The notes: generated by a model not told the origin, from the sequence alone. A stretch of 51,683 nucleotides of DNA from JARRJY01 sp037388705 (GCA_037388705.1 JARRJY010000012.1:1-51683); one strand, 5' to 3'. Shown: positions 17,579 to 26,226, numbered from the stretch's first letter. Program-made: numbers and translations.

Positions 17579-17611
17579 TTCAGGTAAGGTTCAGCCAGCC
17601 CCCTCTATAGT
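17579..17611 (+). promoter_or_regulatory. TTCAG direct repeat and putative -10
   Basis: TTCAG occurs at 17579-17583 and 17590-17594, an 11-base repeat, followed 11 bases later by TATAGT (17606-17611). OmpR-family regulators typically bind direct repeats one helical turn apart just upstream of -10. The regulator at 18607 is a natural candidate, which is an inference. Confidence 0.4.
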
Positions 17612-17662
17612 TCTCCATAACAGCAACAAATGGTGGATTTCTGAAAAAAATGGAGAACCACA

Positions 17663-18213
17663 ATGAAAAACACAATCACATGCATCATTGGTATCGTAGG
17701 CATCAGTGTTGGCTTCATGTCAGCGGCTGAAGCGTCAGACCGGGACCACGGTTATTACCAGGAAAAACGCATCGTCAAAAAGATGCGTCATGAAGATGAA
17801 CGTCGCTGGAAATACCGCGATGTAGAAAAACGTCGTCATGATAACAGGCGCTTTTACAGCCACCCGGAAAAACAGCGCCATTATAAAAAGTATCAGCATG
17901 GCAAACGGTTTGTTAAAAAACATCAATACAAACACAAAGGCCATCGATATGTCGAAAAACATATTTATCACAAGCCACCACGTCGTTTTGAGAAACGTGT
18001 TTATCACCATTATGATCATGCACCACGTCNNNNNNNNNNNNNNNNNNNNNNNTTGTTAGAGATCGCCACTATCACAACAATGCCTTACCTGTGATTGCTG
18101 GTGGCATAATTGGCTCGGCCATTGGCAGTGATCTTGGCCATGGTGACCCAATGTCTACCTTCAGTGGTGCGGTATTTGGAGCCATGCTGGGCGATGCGCT
18201 GAGTCATCATTAA
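17663..18213 (+). CDS. Histidine/lysine-rich exported protein with glycine-zipper tail, split by a gap
   Basis: The N-terminal part has a signal peptide (hydrophobic to about residue 24, ending SAAEAS), then about 100 residues very rich in His, Lys, Arg and Tyr. After 23 N the plus strand continues, in a different frame, as VRDRHYHNN..., then IAGGIIGSAIGSDLG and GAVFGAMLGDALSHH, ending TAA at 18213. That tail is a typical glycine-zipper membrane region of small envelope proteins. I read both as one gene; the frame offset means the N-run length is not the true gap length. AATGGAG precedes the ATG. It lies upstream of a PepSY protein and two-component system and may be their target. Metal binding is possible but unproven. 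Confidence 0.7.
18030..18052. other. Assembly gap (23 N)
   Basis: A run of N inside the glycine-zipper gene. The reading frame does not continue across it at the stated length, so the real number of missing bases differs from 23 modulo three or is much larger. Confidence 0.95.
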
Positions 18214-18254
18214 TCCACCAATTCACTGACTACACTGGTGGAAGATGTAAAGCT

Positions 18255-18307
18255 TGGTTATCCTTTAGGTATGGGTCAGGAAGTTTTCCTGACCCAGCCG
18301 ATAACCA
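18255..18307 (+). repeat. Two-tier intercistronic hairpin
   Basis: The inner stem is TGGGTCAGGAA (18272-18282) with TTCCTGACCCA (18286-18296), 11 perfect pairs around a 3-base loop. The outer stem is TGGTTATC (18255-18262) with GATAACCA (18300-18307). There is no U-tract. It lies 24 bases before the PepSY start and could stabilise or separate transcript segments. Confidence 0.6.
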
Positions 18308-18331
18308 GGAAATCTGCCAGAGAAAAACACA

Positions 18332-18598
18332 ATGAGACGCTTCGCTTACACACTGCTTTTACTAATTTTTTTAACGACACCTGTATTTTCGGTACAAACC
18401 ACACAAAATAATGCCCATTTCCTGCTACTGGCTCAGAACAACCAGCAAAGCCTGGATACGGCAGTTCAACAAATAAAAAAACAAACCGGGGGGCGGATCC
18501 TTTCTGCTAAAACTGTCCGCCAAAACGGTCAGGTAATTCACCACATAAAAGTGTTGTTACCTTCTGGAAAAGTGCGCGTCTTTAAAGTTAACCAGTAA
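18332..18598 (+). CDS. PepSY-like periplasmic protein
   Basis: An 88-residue protein with an N-terminal signal peptide (RRFAYTLLLLIFLTTPVFS) and one PepSY-like module: LDTAVQQIKKQTGGRILSA, a strand with RQNGQVIHHIKVLL, and a final GKVRVFKV. Small PepSY proteins of this kind are commonly encoded just before PhoPQ-like regulators in gammaproteobacteria and may modulate the sensor. The response regulator begins eight bases after its stop, so they are very probably cotranscribed. Confidence 0.75.
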   Translation: MRRFAYTLLLLIFLTTPVFSVQTTQNNAHFLLLAQNNQQSLDTAVQQIKKQTGGRILSAKTVRQNGQVIHHIKVLLPSGKVRVFKVNQ

Positions 18599-18606
18599 TA
18601 AATATC

Positions 18607-19290
18607 ATGCGCTTACTGATTATCGAGGATGAACCTCATTTAAGAGAACAATTGCAGCAATTCCTGCAAATGCAGGGATTCGCCGTAGATGTCGCAGAAG
18701 ATGGGCGCGCAGGCCTGTTTATGGGACGTGAATACCCATTTGACCTGGCTATTGTCGATCTTGGTTTACCAGAATTATCTGGTATAGAAGTCATTCAGCA
18801 ATGGCGGGATCTGGGAAAATCGTTTCCCATCCTGATCCTAACGGCTCGTGGGAAATGGCAGGACAAGGTGGAAGGCCTGGAAGCTGGCGCTGATGATTAC
18901 CTGGTAAAGCCTTTCCATAATGAAGAATTGCTGGCCCGTACCCGTGCGCTGTTACGTCGCTCAGCTGGTGTTAGCCAGCCACTCATCAAGTTTGGTCCAA
19001 TTACAATTAATACTTCAAGCCAGGTTATTTCGGTAAACGATACCGAGCTGGATTTAACCGCCTATGAATATAAAGTCATTGAATACCTGACCATGAATCC
19101 TGACAAGGTAGTTTCAAAAACAGAATTAACTGAACATATTTATGAGCAGGACTTTGATCGTGACAGTAATGTTATTGAAGTTTTTATAGGGCGCCTCAGA
19201 AAAAAACTGGATCCTGACGGTACCTTAAAACCGATTGAAACACTGCGTGGCCGTGGTTATCGCTGGAACCTCAGGCAGGAAGGACCATAA
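18607..19290 (+). CDS. OmpR/PhoP-family response regulator
   Basis: A 227-residue two-component regulator. The receiver domain (1-115) has the acidic pocket EDE (7-9), phospho-acceptor D51 in IVDLGLP, T79 and K101 in LVKPF. A winged-helix DNA-binding domain (about 130-222) ends in the typical RGRGYRW. It probably controls envelope genes, perhaps its own upstream genes through the TTCAG repeat. The sensor gene starts six bases after its stop. It is PhoP/QseB-like in type; the signal is unknown. Confidence 0.93.
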   Translation: MRLLIIEDEPHLREQLQQFLQMQGFAVDVAEDGRAGLFMGREYPFDLAIVDLGLPELSGIEVIQQWRDLGKSFPILILTARGKWQDKVEGLEAGADDYLVKPFHNEELLARTRALLRRSAGVSQPLIKFGPITINTSSQVISVNDTELDLTAYEYKVIEYLTMNPDKVVSKTELTEHIYEQDFDRDSNVIEVFIGRLRKKLDPDGTLKPIETLRGRGYRWNLRQEGP

Positions 19291-19296
19291 ACTGTC

Positions 19297-20622
19297 GTGA
19301 CCCTGTCCATACATACACGCATACTGTTATCAGCCTTCATTATCCTGGCCTTGTTCCTCAGCCTGACGGGGATCGTACTTGATGAAGCATTTCGTAATAA
19401 CGTAGAAAATGCACAACGTGAAAACCTGCGTACCCAGATTTATACACTACTTGCCACCGCCGAGCTTGGTGAAAATAATCAACTACATCTCCCAAGTGAA
19501 ATCACCGAGCCACGCCTTAATATTGCCGAATCCACATTACATGCCCGTGTGATTACCCCACAGCAAAAAATTATCTGGCAGTCCAGGTCAATGATAAATA
19601 CCAGCATTGCCTACCCGACCAATATCAAGCTGGGTGAATTTGTCTTTACTGTTAATACGAACAGTCAGAAAACCTATACTATCCTGAGCTTTGCCACGCT
19701 CTGGGTAACCGAAAAAGGCGAACAACAGTATATTTTCCAGGTGGCTGAAAACCAGAAAGTTCTATACCAACAAATCCGGGTGTTTCGCCATAACCTGTGG
19801 GGATGGTTAGCTGGTGTCGGGCTTCTGTTAATCGTTGTACAGGCATTTATTTTACGATGGGGCCTGACACCGTTACGTCACGTCGCAGATGACCTGCTGA
19901 AAATCGAACAGGGAAAAGCGCTTCGCTTATCTGGTAACTACCCCAGGGAAATTACGCCCCTCACCAACAACCTGAACCAGCTACTGGAATCATCACAACA
20001 GCAACTTACCCGTTACCGTGATGCCCTGGGTAATATGGCACATAGCCTGAAAACACCCATTGCTGTTTTACACGGCATATTCGGCGCCAGCAACATGGAA
20101 CAGAAAGAAACAGCCGAAGAACAAATACAGGCAATCAATAATATTGTTGAATACCAGCTACAACGGGCCGCCACTGCCGGCCTGCGAGGCACACATTCGC
20201 AAACCCTGCTACTTCCCATCGTGGAAAAAATAAATAATTCACTTCAGAAAGTTTTTCGCGAAAAACAGGTTCAGGTTGACATCAATATTGATAGCGATCT
20301 TGTTTTGAAAATGGATGAAGGTGATCTTTTCGAATTGCTTGGCAACCTGTTCGAGAACGCATATAAATGGTGCAAGACATCTATTCATTTTATCGCAACC
20401 AGAAAAAACCAGCACGTCGAGCTACTGATTGAAGATGATGGTCCTGGGATACAAAAAGAACAACGTGAAAGGATATTATTACGAGGCCAACGGGCCGACC
20501 AGAATGTTCCGGGGCATGGCCTGGGTATGGCAATGATTAATGATATGTTATTGCTCTACAAGGGTTCCATGGAAATTGCTGACAGCACACTGGGGGGAGC
20601 AAAAATAATTATCAAACTATAA
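19297..20622 (+). CDS. Sensor histidine kinase, PhoQ-like
   Basis: A 441-residue membrane sensor starting with GTG. TM1 is near residues 8-28, a periplasmic sensor domain spans about 30-165, and TM2 is near 170-190, followed by a linker. The dimerisation/phospho-acceptor helix has MAHSLKTP, and the ATPase domain has NLFENAYKWC (N box), EDDGPGI (G1) and GHGLGMAM (G2). All catalytic boxes are present. It pairs with the regulator immediately upstream. The layout matches PhoQ-type sensors, but the acidic metal-binding patch of classical PhoQ was not recognised, so the signal is open. Confidence 0.9.
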   Translation: MTLSIHTRILLSAFIILALFLSLTGIVLDEAFRNNVENAQRENLRTQIYTLLATAELGENNQLHLPSEITEPRLNIAESTLHARVITPQQKIIWQSRSMINTSIAYPTNIKLGEFVFTVNTNSQKTYTILSFATLWVTEKGEQQYIFQVAENQKVLYQQIRVFRHNLWGWLAGVGLLLIVVQAFILRWGLTPLRHVADDLLKIEQGKALRLSGNYPREITPLTNNLNQLLESSQQQLTRYRDALGNMAHSLKTPIAVLHGIFGASNMEQKETAEEQIQAINNIVEYQLQRAATAGLRGTHSQTLLLPIVEKINNSLQKVFREKQVQVDINIDSDLVLKMDEGDLFELLGNLFENAYKWCKTSIHFIATRKNQHVELLIEDDGPGIQKEQRERILLRGQRADQNVPGHGLGMAMINDMLLLYKGSMEIADSTLGGAKIIIKL

Positions 20623-20748
20623 CGAATGGTAAATCAGTTACTCAGTTTTATTTCAGAGCCCATTAACAATTTCTATTCTTTTTTCGCTACCTTCCTCCTC
20701 CACTTACGGTAAGATAGCAAGGCCTGAATTGCCGTAAGAAATATAACA

Positions 20749-21816
20749 ATGTCTCCTGATACAAACCTTGCACAAAATAACCGACAGCTAGCCATCTGGC
20801 TGTTTGTAGTATGTGGACTGATATTCTGCATGATTCTCCTCGGCGGGGCAACACGCCTGACTGAATCCGGGTTATCCATGGTCGACTGGAAACCTATCAT
20901 GGGTATCGTGCCGCCAATTGGTGATGAAGAGTGGCAGTCGACCTTTGAGAAATACCAGCAATTCCCTGAGTATCAGAAAATTAATAAAGGCCGAGGGATG
21001 GACCTGGAAGGATTTAAGTCCATTTTTTATTTTGAGTATGGTCACCGGGTACTCGGGCGATTTATCGGTTTAGCTTTCTTACTGCCGTTTTTATACTTTT
21101 TGTTTAAGAAAAAAATCCACCGTAAACTGACAACCCGTTTCGTGATTATGTTCATGCTGGGTGGCCTGCAAGGACTGCTTGGCTGGTACATGGTAAAAAG
21201 TGGCCTGGTAAATATTCCATCAGTGAGCCAATACCGGTTAACGGCTCACCTGGGTGCTGCCATGGCTATTTATATGTTTATATTCTGGACAGCACTAAGT
21301 TTAATAAGGCCTCAAATGGCTAATTCGGATGTACCTGGTAAACTGCGAAGGAAATCAATTGCTGTCACGAGTGTCATCGTAATTATGATTCTGTCTGGCG
21401 GCTTTGTTGCTGGCACTGATGCAGGATTTGTATTTAATACATTCCCGTTAATGGGGGGCCATTTTGTACCTCCATTCATTTATCCTGAAGATCCTTTCTA
21501 TATCAACATGTTTGAGGATCTCGCAACAATACAATTTAACCACCGTATGATTGCATACCTGTTATGCCTGATGATTCCCGCGTTATGGTTTATGAGTCGC
21601 CGATATTCATTGAGTCAGCGTAGCAAAACTATTTTGAATCTTTTTTTAGTGATGTGCGTTATACAGGTAGGACTGGGTATCAGTACTTTACTACTGGTCG
21701 TACCGGTAACATTAGGTGTGATGCACCAGGGAGGCGCCTTGATTCTGCTCAGTCTGGCACTACTGGTAAACCACGAGTTACGCCAGCAATCTTTTCAACT
21801 TGGTCAAACCAGTTAA
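20749..21816 (+). CDS. ctaA: Heme A synthase, COX15/CtaA family
   Basis: A 355-residue membrane protein with about eight transmembrane segments that converts heme O to heme A for aa3-type cytochrome oxidase. Histidines expected as heme ligands are present in EYGHRVLGR, LTAHLGAAM, FNHRMIAYL and VMHQGGALI. The region GGATRLTESGLSMVDWKP matches the COX15-type N-terminus. No ctaB or oxidase gene is adjacent, so its oxidase is elsewhere. Its stop overlaps that of fnr by four bases (TTAA). Confidence 0.93.
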   Translation: MSPDTNLAQNNRQLAIWLFVVCGLIFCMILLGGATRLTESGLSMVDWKPIMGIVPPIGDEEWQSTFEKYQQFPEYQKINKGRGMDLEGFKSIFYFEYGHRVLGRFIGLAFLLPFLYFLFKKKIHRKLTTRFVIMFMLGGLQGLLGWYMVKSGLVNIPSVSQYRLTAHLGAAMAIYMFIFWTALSLIRPQMANSDVPGKLRRKSIAVTSVIVIMILSGGFVAGTDAGFVFNTFPLMGGHFVPPFIYPEDPFYINMFEDLATIQFNHRMIAYLLCLMIPALWFMSRRYSLSQRSKTILNLFLVMCVIQVGLGISTLLLVVPVTLGVMHQGGALILLSLALLVNHELRQQSFQLGQTS

Positions 21817-22538
21817 CCACCGATTGATTCCAGGCCCGCTAGATCCAGTAAAGTAATCTTGCGGTTTTCTATTCTAAGTAGTTCTTGATCCTGGAAGTGA
21901 TTCAGATGACGGCTAACCGTTTCAAATGCCAGACCAAGGTAGTTACCAATATCCTGGCGAGTCATTTGTAGTTTAAGATGATTTTCTGCTCCGCCACGTT
22001 TTAACTGACGACGGTAAAGATTCATAAGAAACAGGGCCAGTCGCTGTTCAGCGGTACTACTACCGAGCATGAACAGTGTATTTTCTTCACGCAATATCTC
22101 ACGGCTCATAATGCGAGCCAGGTCATGCATCAGTTTGGGAACCTCCTGGGCCAGCTGTTCCAGTTTTCCGAAAGGAATCAAACAAACTTCAGTATTTTCA
22201 AGTGCGATGGCATTGCACGGGTGCTGGTTAATATCCACGGCATCCATCCCTACCAGCTCACCTTCGAGGTGAAAACCGGTCACTTGCTCTTTGCCTTCTA
22301 CCGTCAGTCCCATGGTTTTCAGGGCCCCCGACTGAATCGCGTAGAGCCCCTTAAATTCATCGCCGGTATGGTACAGGTACTCCCCTTTTTTTAATGGTTT
22401 GATGCGCTTGACCAGTTGATCCATTAAGTTTAGCTGAATACCATCCAATGAGGTTGGTAAACAAAGTTCTCTGACACGACAGCTCTCACAAGCTGTTTTA
22501 ACATGGATAAGTTTTAAAGAACCAGAACTGCCCGCCAT
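21813..22538 (-). CDS. fnr: FNR/ANR-type oxygen-sensing regulator
   Basis: A 241-residue Crp/Fnr family protein. Cysteines at 17, 20 and 26 plus C119 match the four ligands of the oxygen-labile [4Fe-4S] cluster of E. coli FNR (20, 23, 29, 122), including the 93-residue spacing to the last. The cyclic-nucleotide-like beta-roll contains GFHLEGELVG. The recognition helix FETVSRHL keeps the Glu and Ser-Arg that read TTGAT half-sites. It should switch genes at low oxygen. It is convergent with ctaA and divergent from moaA. Confidence 0.93.
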   Translation of the reverse strand: MAGSSGSLKLIHVKTACESCRVRELCLPTSLDGIQLNLMDQLVKRIKPLKKGEYLYHTGDEFKGLYAIQSGALKTMGLTVEGKEQVTGFHLEGELVGMDAVDINQHPCNAIALENTEVCLIPFGKLEQLAQEVPKLMHDLARIMSREILREENTLFMLGSSTAEQRLALFLMNLYRRQLKRGGAENHLKLQMTRQDIGNYLGLAFETVSRHLNHFQDQELLRIENRKITLLDLAGLESIGG

Positions 22539-22597
22539 CTAAACTTCCTATTCTTTGATTTTCACTGCTATCTACAACATTATAGAAGTACATCCAG

Positions 22598-22603
22598 TAT
22601 AAT
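22598..22603 (+). promoter_or_regulatory. Putative -10 of moaA
   Basis: A perfect TATAAT 38 bases before the moaA ATG, in the divergent fnr/moaA interval. No good -35 at 16-18 bases. Confidence 0.35.
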
Positions 22604-22641
22604 GAGATAACATTTTCGTTAACACTGTTTTGGCTCACTGC

Positions 22642-23640
22642 ATGCCCGATAATCTTTCACAGACTGAACTGCTTGATCCCTACGGTCGCCGCATTGACTA
22701 TGTCCGCCTGTCAGTGACTGATCGCTGCGATTTGCGTTGCCAGTACTGCATGCCGGAAGGATTTAAAGACTTCGAAGAACCTGCAGACTGGCTTACATTT
22801 GACGAAATTGAGCGTGTCATTCGTGCCTTTACCGAATTGGGAACACATCGCATTCGCGTTACCGGGGGTGAGCCTCTGGTGCGTAAAGATATAAATAAAT
22901 TATTAGCAAAGCTTTCCGAGCTACCCGGTCTTGATGATCTCTCTCTAAGTACCAACGCCACCCGGCTTAACAAACAGGCGCAACTACTTAAGGATGCCGG
23001 GGTTGCAAGAATTAATGTCAGCCTGGATACCTTGCGCGCCGATCGTTTTAAAGAGATTACTCACGGCAAGCTGGGAAAAGTTATCGATGGCTTAATGGCC
23101 GCCAAGCAGGCAGGCTTTCACCCTATCAAGGTTAACATGGTCGTCATGAAAGGGATCAATGATGATGAAGTGGAAGACATGGTGAACTTCTGCCTGGAGC
23201 ATGATTTCACATTACGCTTCATCGAAACAATGCCAGTGGGTGATACGGGCCGTTCGGCAAGTGATCATTTTATCAGCCTGGATGAAATCAAGCAGCGGCT
23301 TGAACAACGTTTTGACCTGGTACCCGGCATTGTTGCGGGTGGTGGGCCAGCCAGGTATATGCGTGTAAAAGACACCGAGTTACGAATCGGTTTTATAACG
23401 CCCATGTCACAACATTTCTGTGAAACCTGTAACCGCGTCCGCCTGTCAGTAGATGGGACACTTTATCTATGCCTGGGGCAGGAGGATAAATACGAACTGC
23501 GTCCTTTATTACGCCAGGGCATCAGTGATGAAGAACTCAAACAACATATCCATAAAGCGCTGGCATTAAAACCGGAAAAACATGAGTTTAGTGAAAAGCC
23601 GGAGAAGGTAGTTCGCTTCATGTCAATGACCGGCGGTTGA
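22642..23640 (+). CDS. moaA: GTP 3',8-cyclase MoaA (molybdenum cofactor biosynthesis)
   Basis: A radical-SAM enzyme for the first step of molybdopterin synthesis. It has the N-terminal CDLRCQYC cluster motif, the C-terminal second cluster CETC-x13-C, and the conserved Gly-Gly tail (MSMTGG). I use the ATG at 22642 (332 aa), since the MPDNLSQTELLDPYGRR opening is like the family; a TTG at 22630 would add four residues. No clear Shine-Dalgarno. No other moa gene is adjacent. The product supports molybdoenzymes such as SoeA, and fnr next door fits oxygen-linked use. Confidence 0.95.
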   Translation: MPDNLSQTELLDPYGRRIDYVRLSVTDRCDLRCQYCMPEGFKDFEEPADWLTFDEIERVIRAFTELGTHRIRVTGGEPLVRKDINKLLAKLSELPGLDDLSLSTNATRLNKQAQLLKDAGVARINVSLDTLRADRFKEITHGKLGKVIDGLMAAKQAGFHPIKVNMVVMKGINDDEVEDMVNFCLEHDFTLRFIETMPVGDTGRSASDHFISLDEIKQRLEQRFDLVPGIVAGGGPARYMRVKDTELRIGFITPMSQHFCETCNRVRLSVDGTLYLCLGQEDKYELRPLLRQGISDEELKQHIHKALALKPEKHEFSEKPEKVVRFMSMTGG

Positions 23641-23703
23641 TTTATATTCTTTCACTGGAAACTATTATACAGCCCGCATGTCCAAAAAAATAAAGGAGAT
23701 GCC

Positions 23704-24201
23704 ATGCGCCCGAAAATCAGCTTTATTCTATTTTCCCTGTTCACTCTTACTCTTATCAGTTTTTCATCATCAGCAGCAAGTTACCTGGATCAGGTTAGTC
23801 GCATAATCTCAGAAAGCGAAGCACCTGAAGGTGTTGTGTTTGAGATCGTTACCGGTGAGCCCGAAGGCCTGCGCTGGGCACTACCTGAAGCTAAAAAAGA
23901 AATCGAAAGGTTACGAGCAAAATTTCCTGATCTTGATATTGCCGTTGTAACCCATGGCCGGGAACAATTTGCCCTGCAGAAAAAACATAAACAACGTTAC
24001 CGAAAAGTCCACTCTCTGACCGAATCACTGGTCAAGGACAGCGGCGTCAGTCTGCACGTATGTGGTACCTATGCTGAGTGGCATAATGTTGCGGCAGATG
24101 AATTTGCTGAGTATGCCGATGTCGCTGCTGCGGGCCCGGCTCAAATTAATGACTATGTAAAACTGGGATATATAAAAATACTTATTGAGCGTGATGATTA
24201 G
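23704..24201 (+). CDS. Exported DsrE-like protein
   Basis: A 165-residue protein with a signal peptide (hydrophobic to about residue 22, SFSSSAAS) and a DsrE/DsrF-like alpha/beta fold. A single conserved cysteine is in VSLHVCGTYAEW, equivalent to the sulfur-carrying Cys of DsrE-type proteins, and the sequence ends in GYIKILIE. Cytoplasmic DsrE relays persulfide sulfur; exported relatives are common in sulfur oxidisers but their role is unclear. AAGGAG lies five bases before the ATG. Its stop is three bases from the convergent tauE-like stop. Confidence 0.78.
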   Translation: MRPKISFILFSLFTLTLISFSSSAASYLDQVSRIISESEAPEGVVFEIVTGEPEGLRWALPEAKKEIERLRAKFPDLDIAVVTHGREQFALQKKHKQRYRKVHSLTESLVKDSGVSLHVCGTYAEWHNVAADEFAEYADVAAAGPAQINDYVKLGYIKILIERDD

Positions 24202-24204
24202 CTA

Positions 24205-24993
24205 TTAAAGGGCCAGCATTTTTATTCCCAGTATAAAAAGGAACATGGCAAAAATTCGCTTCAGGTAAACGGAAGAGATACGGTGGGCAATTCTTGCCCC
24301 CAGTGGTGCGAACAGCACACTGGCTATCACGATACCGATAAATGCTTCGGGTACAATGAAACCCCAGCTATCTGGCGGAATGCCAGGGTGACTCCAGCCT
24401 GCCAGTACAAATCCTGTCGCGCCGGCAATGGCAATTGGCAAACCAACTGCTGCCGAGGTGGCCACCGCCTTTCGCATGGCAACGTTACACCACACCAGGT
24501 AGGGCACTGTCATCGTGCCACCACCGATACCGACAATGGCAGAAATACTACCAATGACTATACCAACCAGTGCGATAACCCGTTTTGATGGCAGGTTATG
24601 ACTAGCTTTTGGTTTTATGGCAAATGCCATTTGTATTGCCACCAGAATTTCAAACACGCCAAAAAAGGCACTCAGCACACTGGTTGGCATATATCGAGCG
24701 ATAGCGGCTCCTAGCAAGGCACCGACAATAATTCCTGGTGTTATATTTATGAATATTGGCCACTGCACAGCACCATGCTGATGATGTGCACGTACTGACG
24801 AGATAGAAGTAAATATAATTGTTGCCAACGAAGTGCCAACCGCGAGATGAACCACCACGGTACCATCAATGTCTTGCTGGGAAAACAACCAGCTCAGCAC
24901 CGGCACAATAATCAGACCACCACCGACACCGAGCAAGCCGGCAACCAGCCCGGCGAAACTACCCAGAACTAAAAAATATACAAAGTTCTCCAT
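24205..24993 (-). CDS. TauE/SafE-family sulfite exporter-like permease
   Basis: A 262-residue membrane protein of about eight segments with the duplicated glycine-rich motif of the family, GLLGVGGGLIIVPVL near residue 20 and SAIVGIGGGTMTVPYL near 157. Members export sulfite, sulfoacetate or related anions. In this sulfur-oxidising context sulfite or another sulfur anion is a reasonable substrate, but specificity cannot be read here. It begins three bases after the APC permease stop on the same strand. Confidence 0.85.
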   Translation of the reverse strand: MENFVYFLVLGSFAGLVAGLLGVGGGLIIVPVLSWLFSQQDIDGTVVVHLAVGTSLATIIFTSISSVRAHHQHGAVQWPIFINITPGIIVGALLGAAIARYMPTSVLSAFFGVFEILVAIQMAFAIKPKASHNLPSKRVIALVGIVIGSISAIVGIGGGTMTVPYLVWCNVAMRKAVATSAAVGLPIAIAGATGFVLAGWSHPGIPPDSWGFIVPEAFIGIVIASVLFAPLGARIAHRISSVYLKRIFAMFLFILGIKMLAL

Positions 24994-24996
24994 TAC

Positions 24997-26226
24997 TTAA
25001 CTGGCCACAGCGTGGTATAGCTGGAAGAACACAAATCCGCTACAGGTAATAAAACCGGTTAACGGCACCCATAACGGGATCGAGAACGCCTCGTGCTTTT
25101 GTTCTCTCAACTTAATAATAAAAAGGGCGAGGTTAATCAGGGCAAAAACAATTAATGTGATCAGGCTGGTTATCTTGGCAAGACTTAATAATGGCAGCCA
25201 CATCACAAGAATCAGAATGATAACTGAAACCACCAGGGTTGCGTTAATCGGTGTACGGGTGGTTTTGTTCACATGTCCAAAGTACGCCGGTATCCAGTGT
25301 TGCTCGCTTAAACCATATAAGACCCTGGACGCCATGACAATCTGGATCAAGGCACCGTTGATTACCGATAATAAGCTGATAACAGCAATCACTGTAGCAT
25401 GCTGGCCAGTTTGGTGTTCATAAATCATTGCCAGGGGTGCATCACTACTGGCCAGTTTCTCCGGCGAAAGCGTTACCACCGCGGCAGTAGAAATAATAAA
25501 ATAAAATAGCGTTGTTACCACAAGTGACCATATAACTGCACGTGGAACATTTTTTACAGGATCAATCACCTCTTCAGCAACATTCACAATATCTTCAAAA
25601 CCGACAAAGGCATAAAAAGCAATAAATGCACCCATAAAAACGCCAATCAGGACACTGGTTTCCATGGGTGGTATAAACTGGCTTATCATCATAGGCGCCT
25701 CGGCAAGCTTATCCTTCGTTACCCAGACGATTATTAACAAACCGACAATTTCAATGATGGTTAATAAGCTGGCAAAAATTATCGACTCACCAATTCCCCA
25801 TGTAACAATGGAGGCCAGTACCACTACCAGCAACAGTTTGGTTAACAAGGGACTCATATCAATAAACACACCAAGGTAGCCCACAAATCCGTGGATCATG
25901 GTGGCAGCTGAAACCAGCCCGATCGTGATAATCAACAAGCCCATGATTAGGGAAAAATGTTTTATGCCAAAGGCGGCATGCAAATACACCGCTTCCCCGG
26001 CACTACGGGGATAACGAGAAGAAAGTTCTGCATAGGAAAAAGCGGAAAAACCCGCTAACAGCGATGCCAGCAGAAAAGCAAAGGGGGTCGCCATACCAGC
26101 TTCACCTGCCACCTTGCCTACCAGCACATAAATTCCAGCGCCAAGTATCGTACCAATACCGTAGAACGTCACTAGTGGAAGAGATATGGAACGTTTAAGA
26201 TGAGGTTCAGTATTATTATTCTGCAT
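24997..26226 (-). CDS. APC-family amino acid/polyamine permease
   Basis: A 409-residue secondary transporter with 11-12 hydrophobic segments. The first helix GIGTILGAGIYVLVGKVAG carries the APC unwound G-x-G-I-Y motif. Helix 6 has FYAFVGFEDIVNVAEEV, resembling YjeH/cationic amino-acid type members. The substrate is unknown. The ATG has no Shine-Dalgarno; instead the arm of a 14-bp hairpin ends five bases before it. The dehydrogenase upstream suggests shared amino-acid or GABA use. Confidence 0.85.
   Translation of the reverse strand: MQNNNTEPHLKRSISLPLVTFYGIGTILGAGIYVLVGKVAGEAGMATPFAFLLASLLAGFSAFSYAELSSRYPRSAGEAVYLHAAFGIKHFSLIMGLLIITIGLVSAATMIHGFVGYLGVFIDMSPLLTKLLLVVVLASIVTWGIGESIIFASLLTIIEIVGLLIIVWVTKDKLAEAPMMISQFIPPMETSVLIGVFMGAFIAFYAFVGFEDIVNVAEEVIDPVKNVPRAVIWSLVVTTLFYFIISTAAVVTLSPEKLASSDAPLAMIYEHQTGQHATVIAVISLLSVINGALIQIVMASRVLYGLSEQHWIPAYFGHVNKTTRTPINATLVVSVIILILVMWLPLLSLAKITSLITLIVFALINLALFIIKLREQKHEAFSIPLWVPLTGFITCSGFVFFQLYHAVAS

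Noticed and set aside
22552..22575. TTGAT near the fnr/moaA gap as an FNR box
   Set aside because: The second half-site ATCAA is missing at the required four-base spacing.
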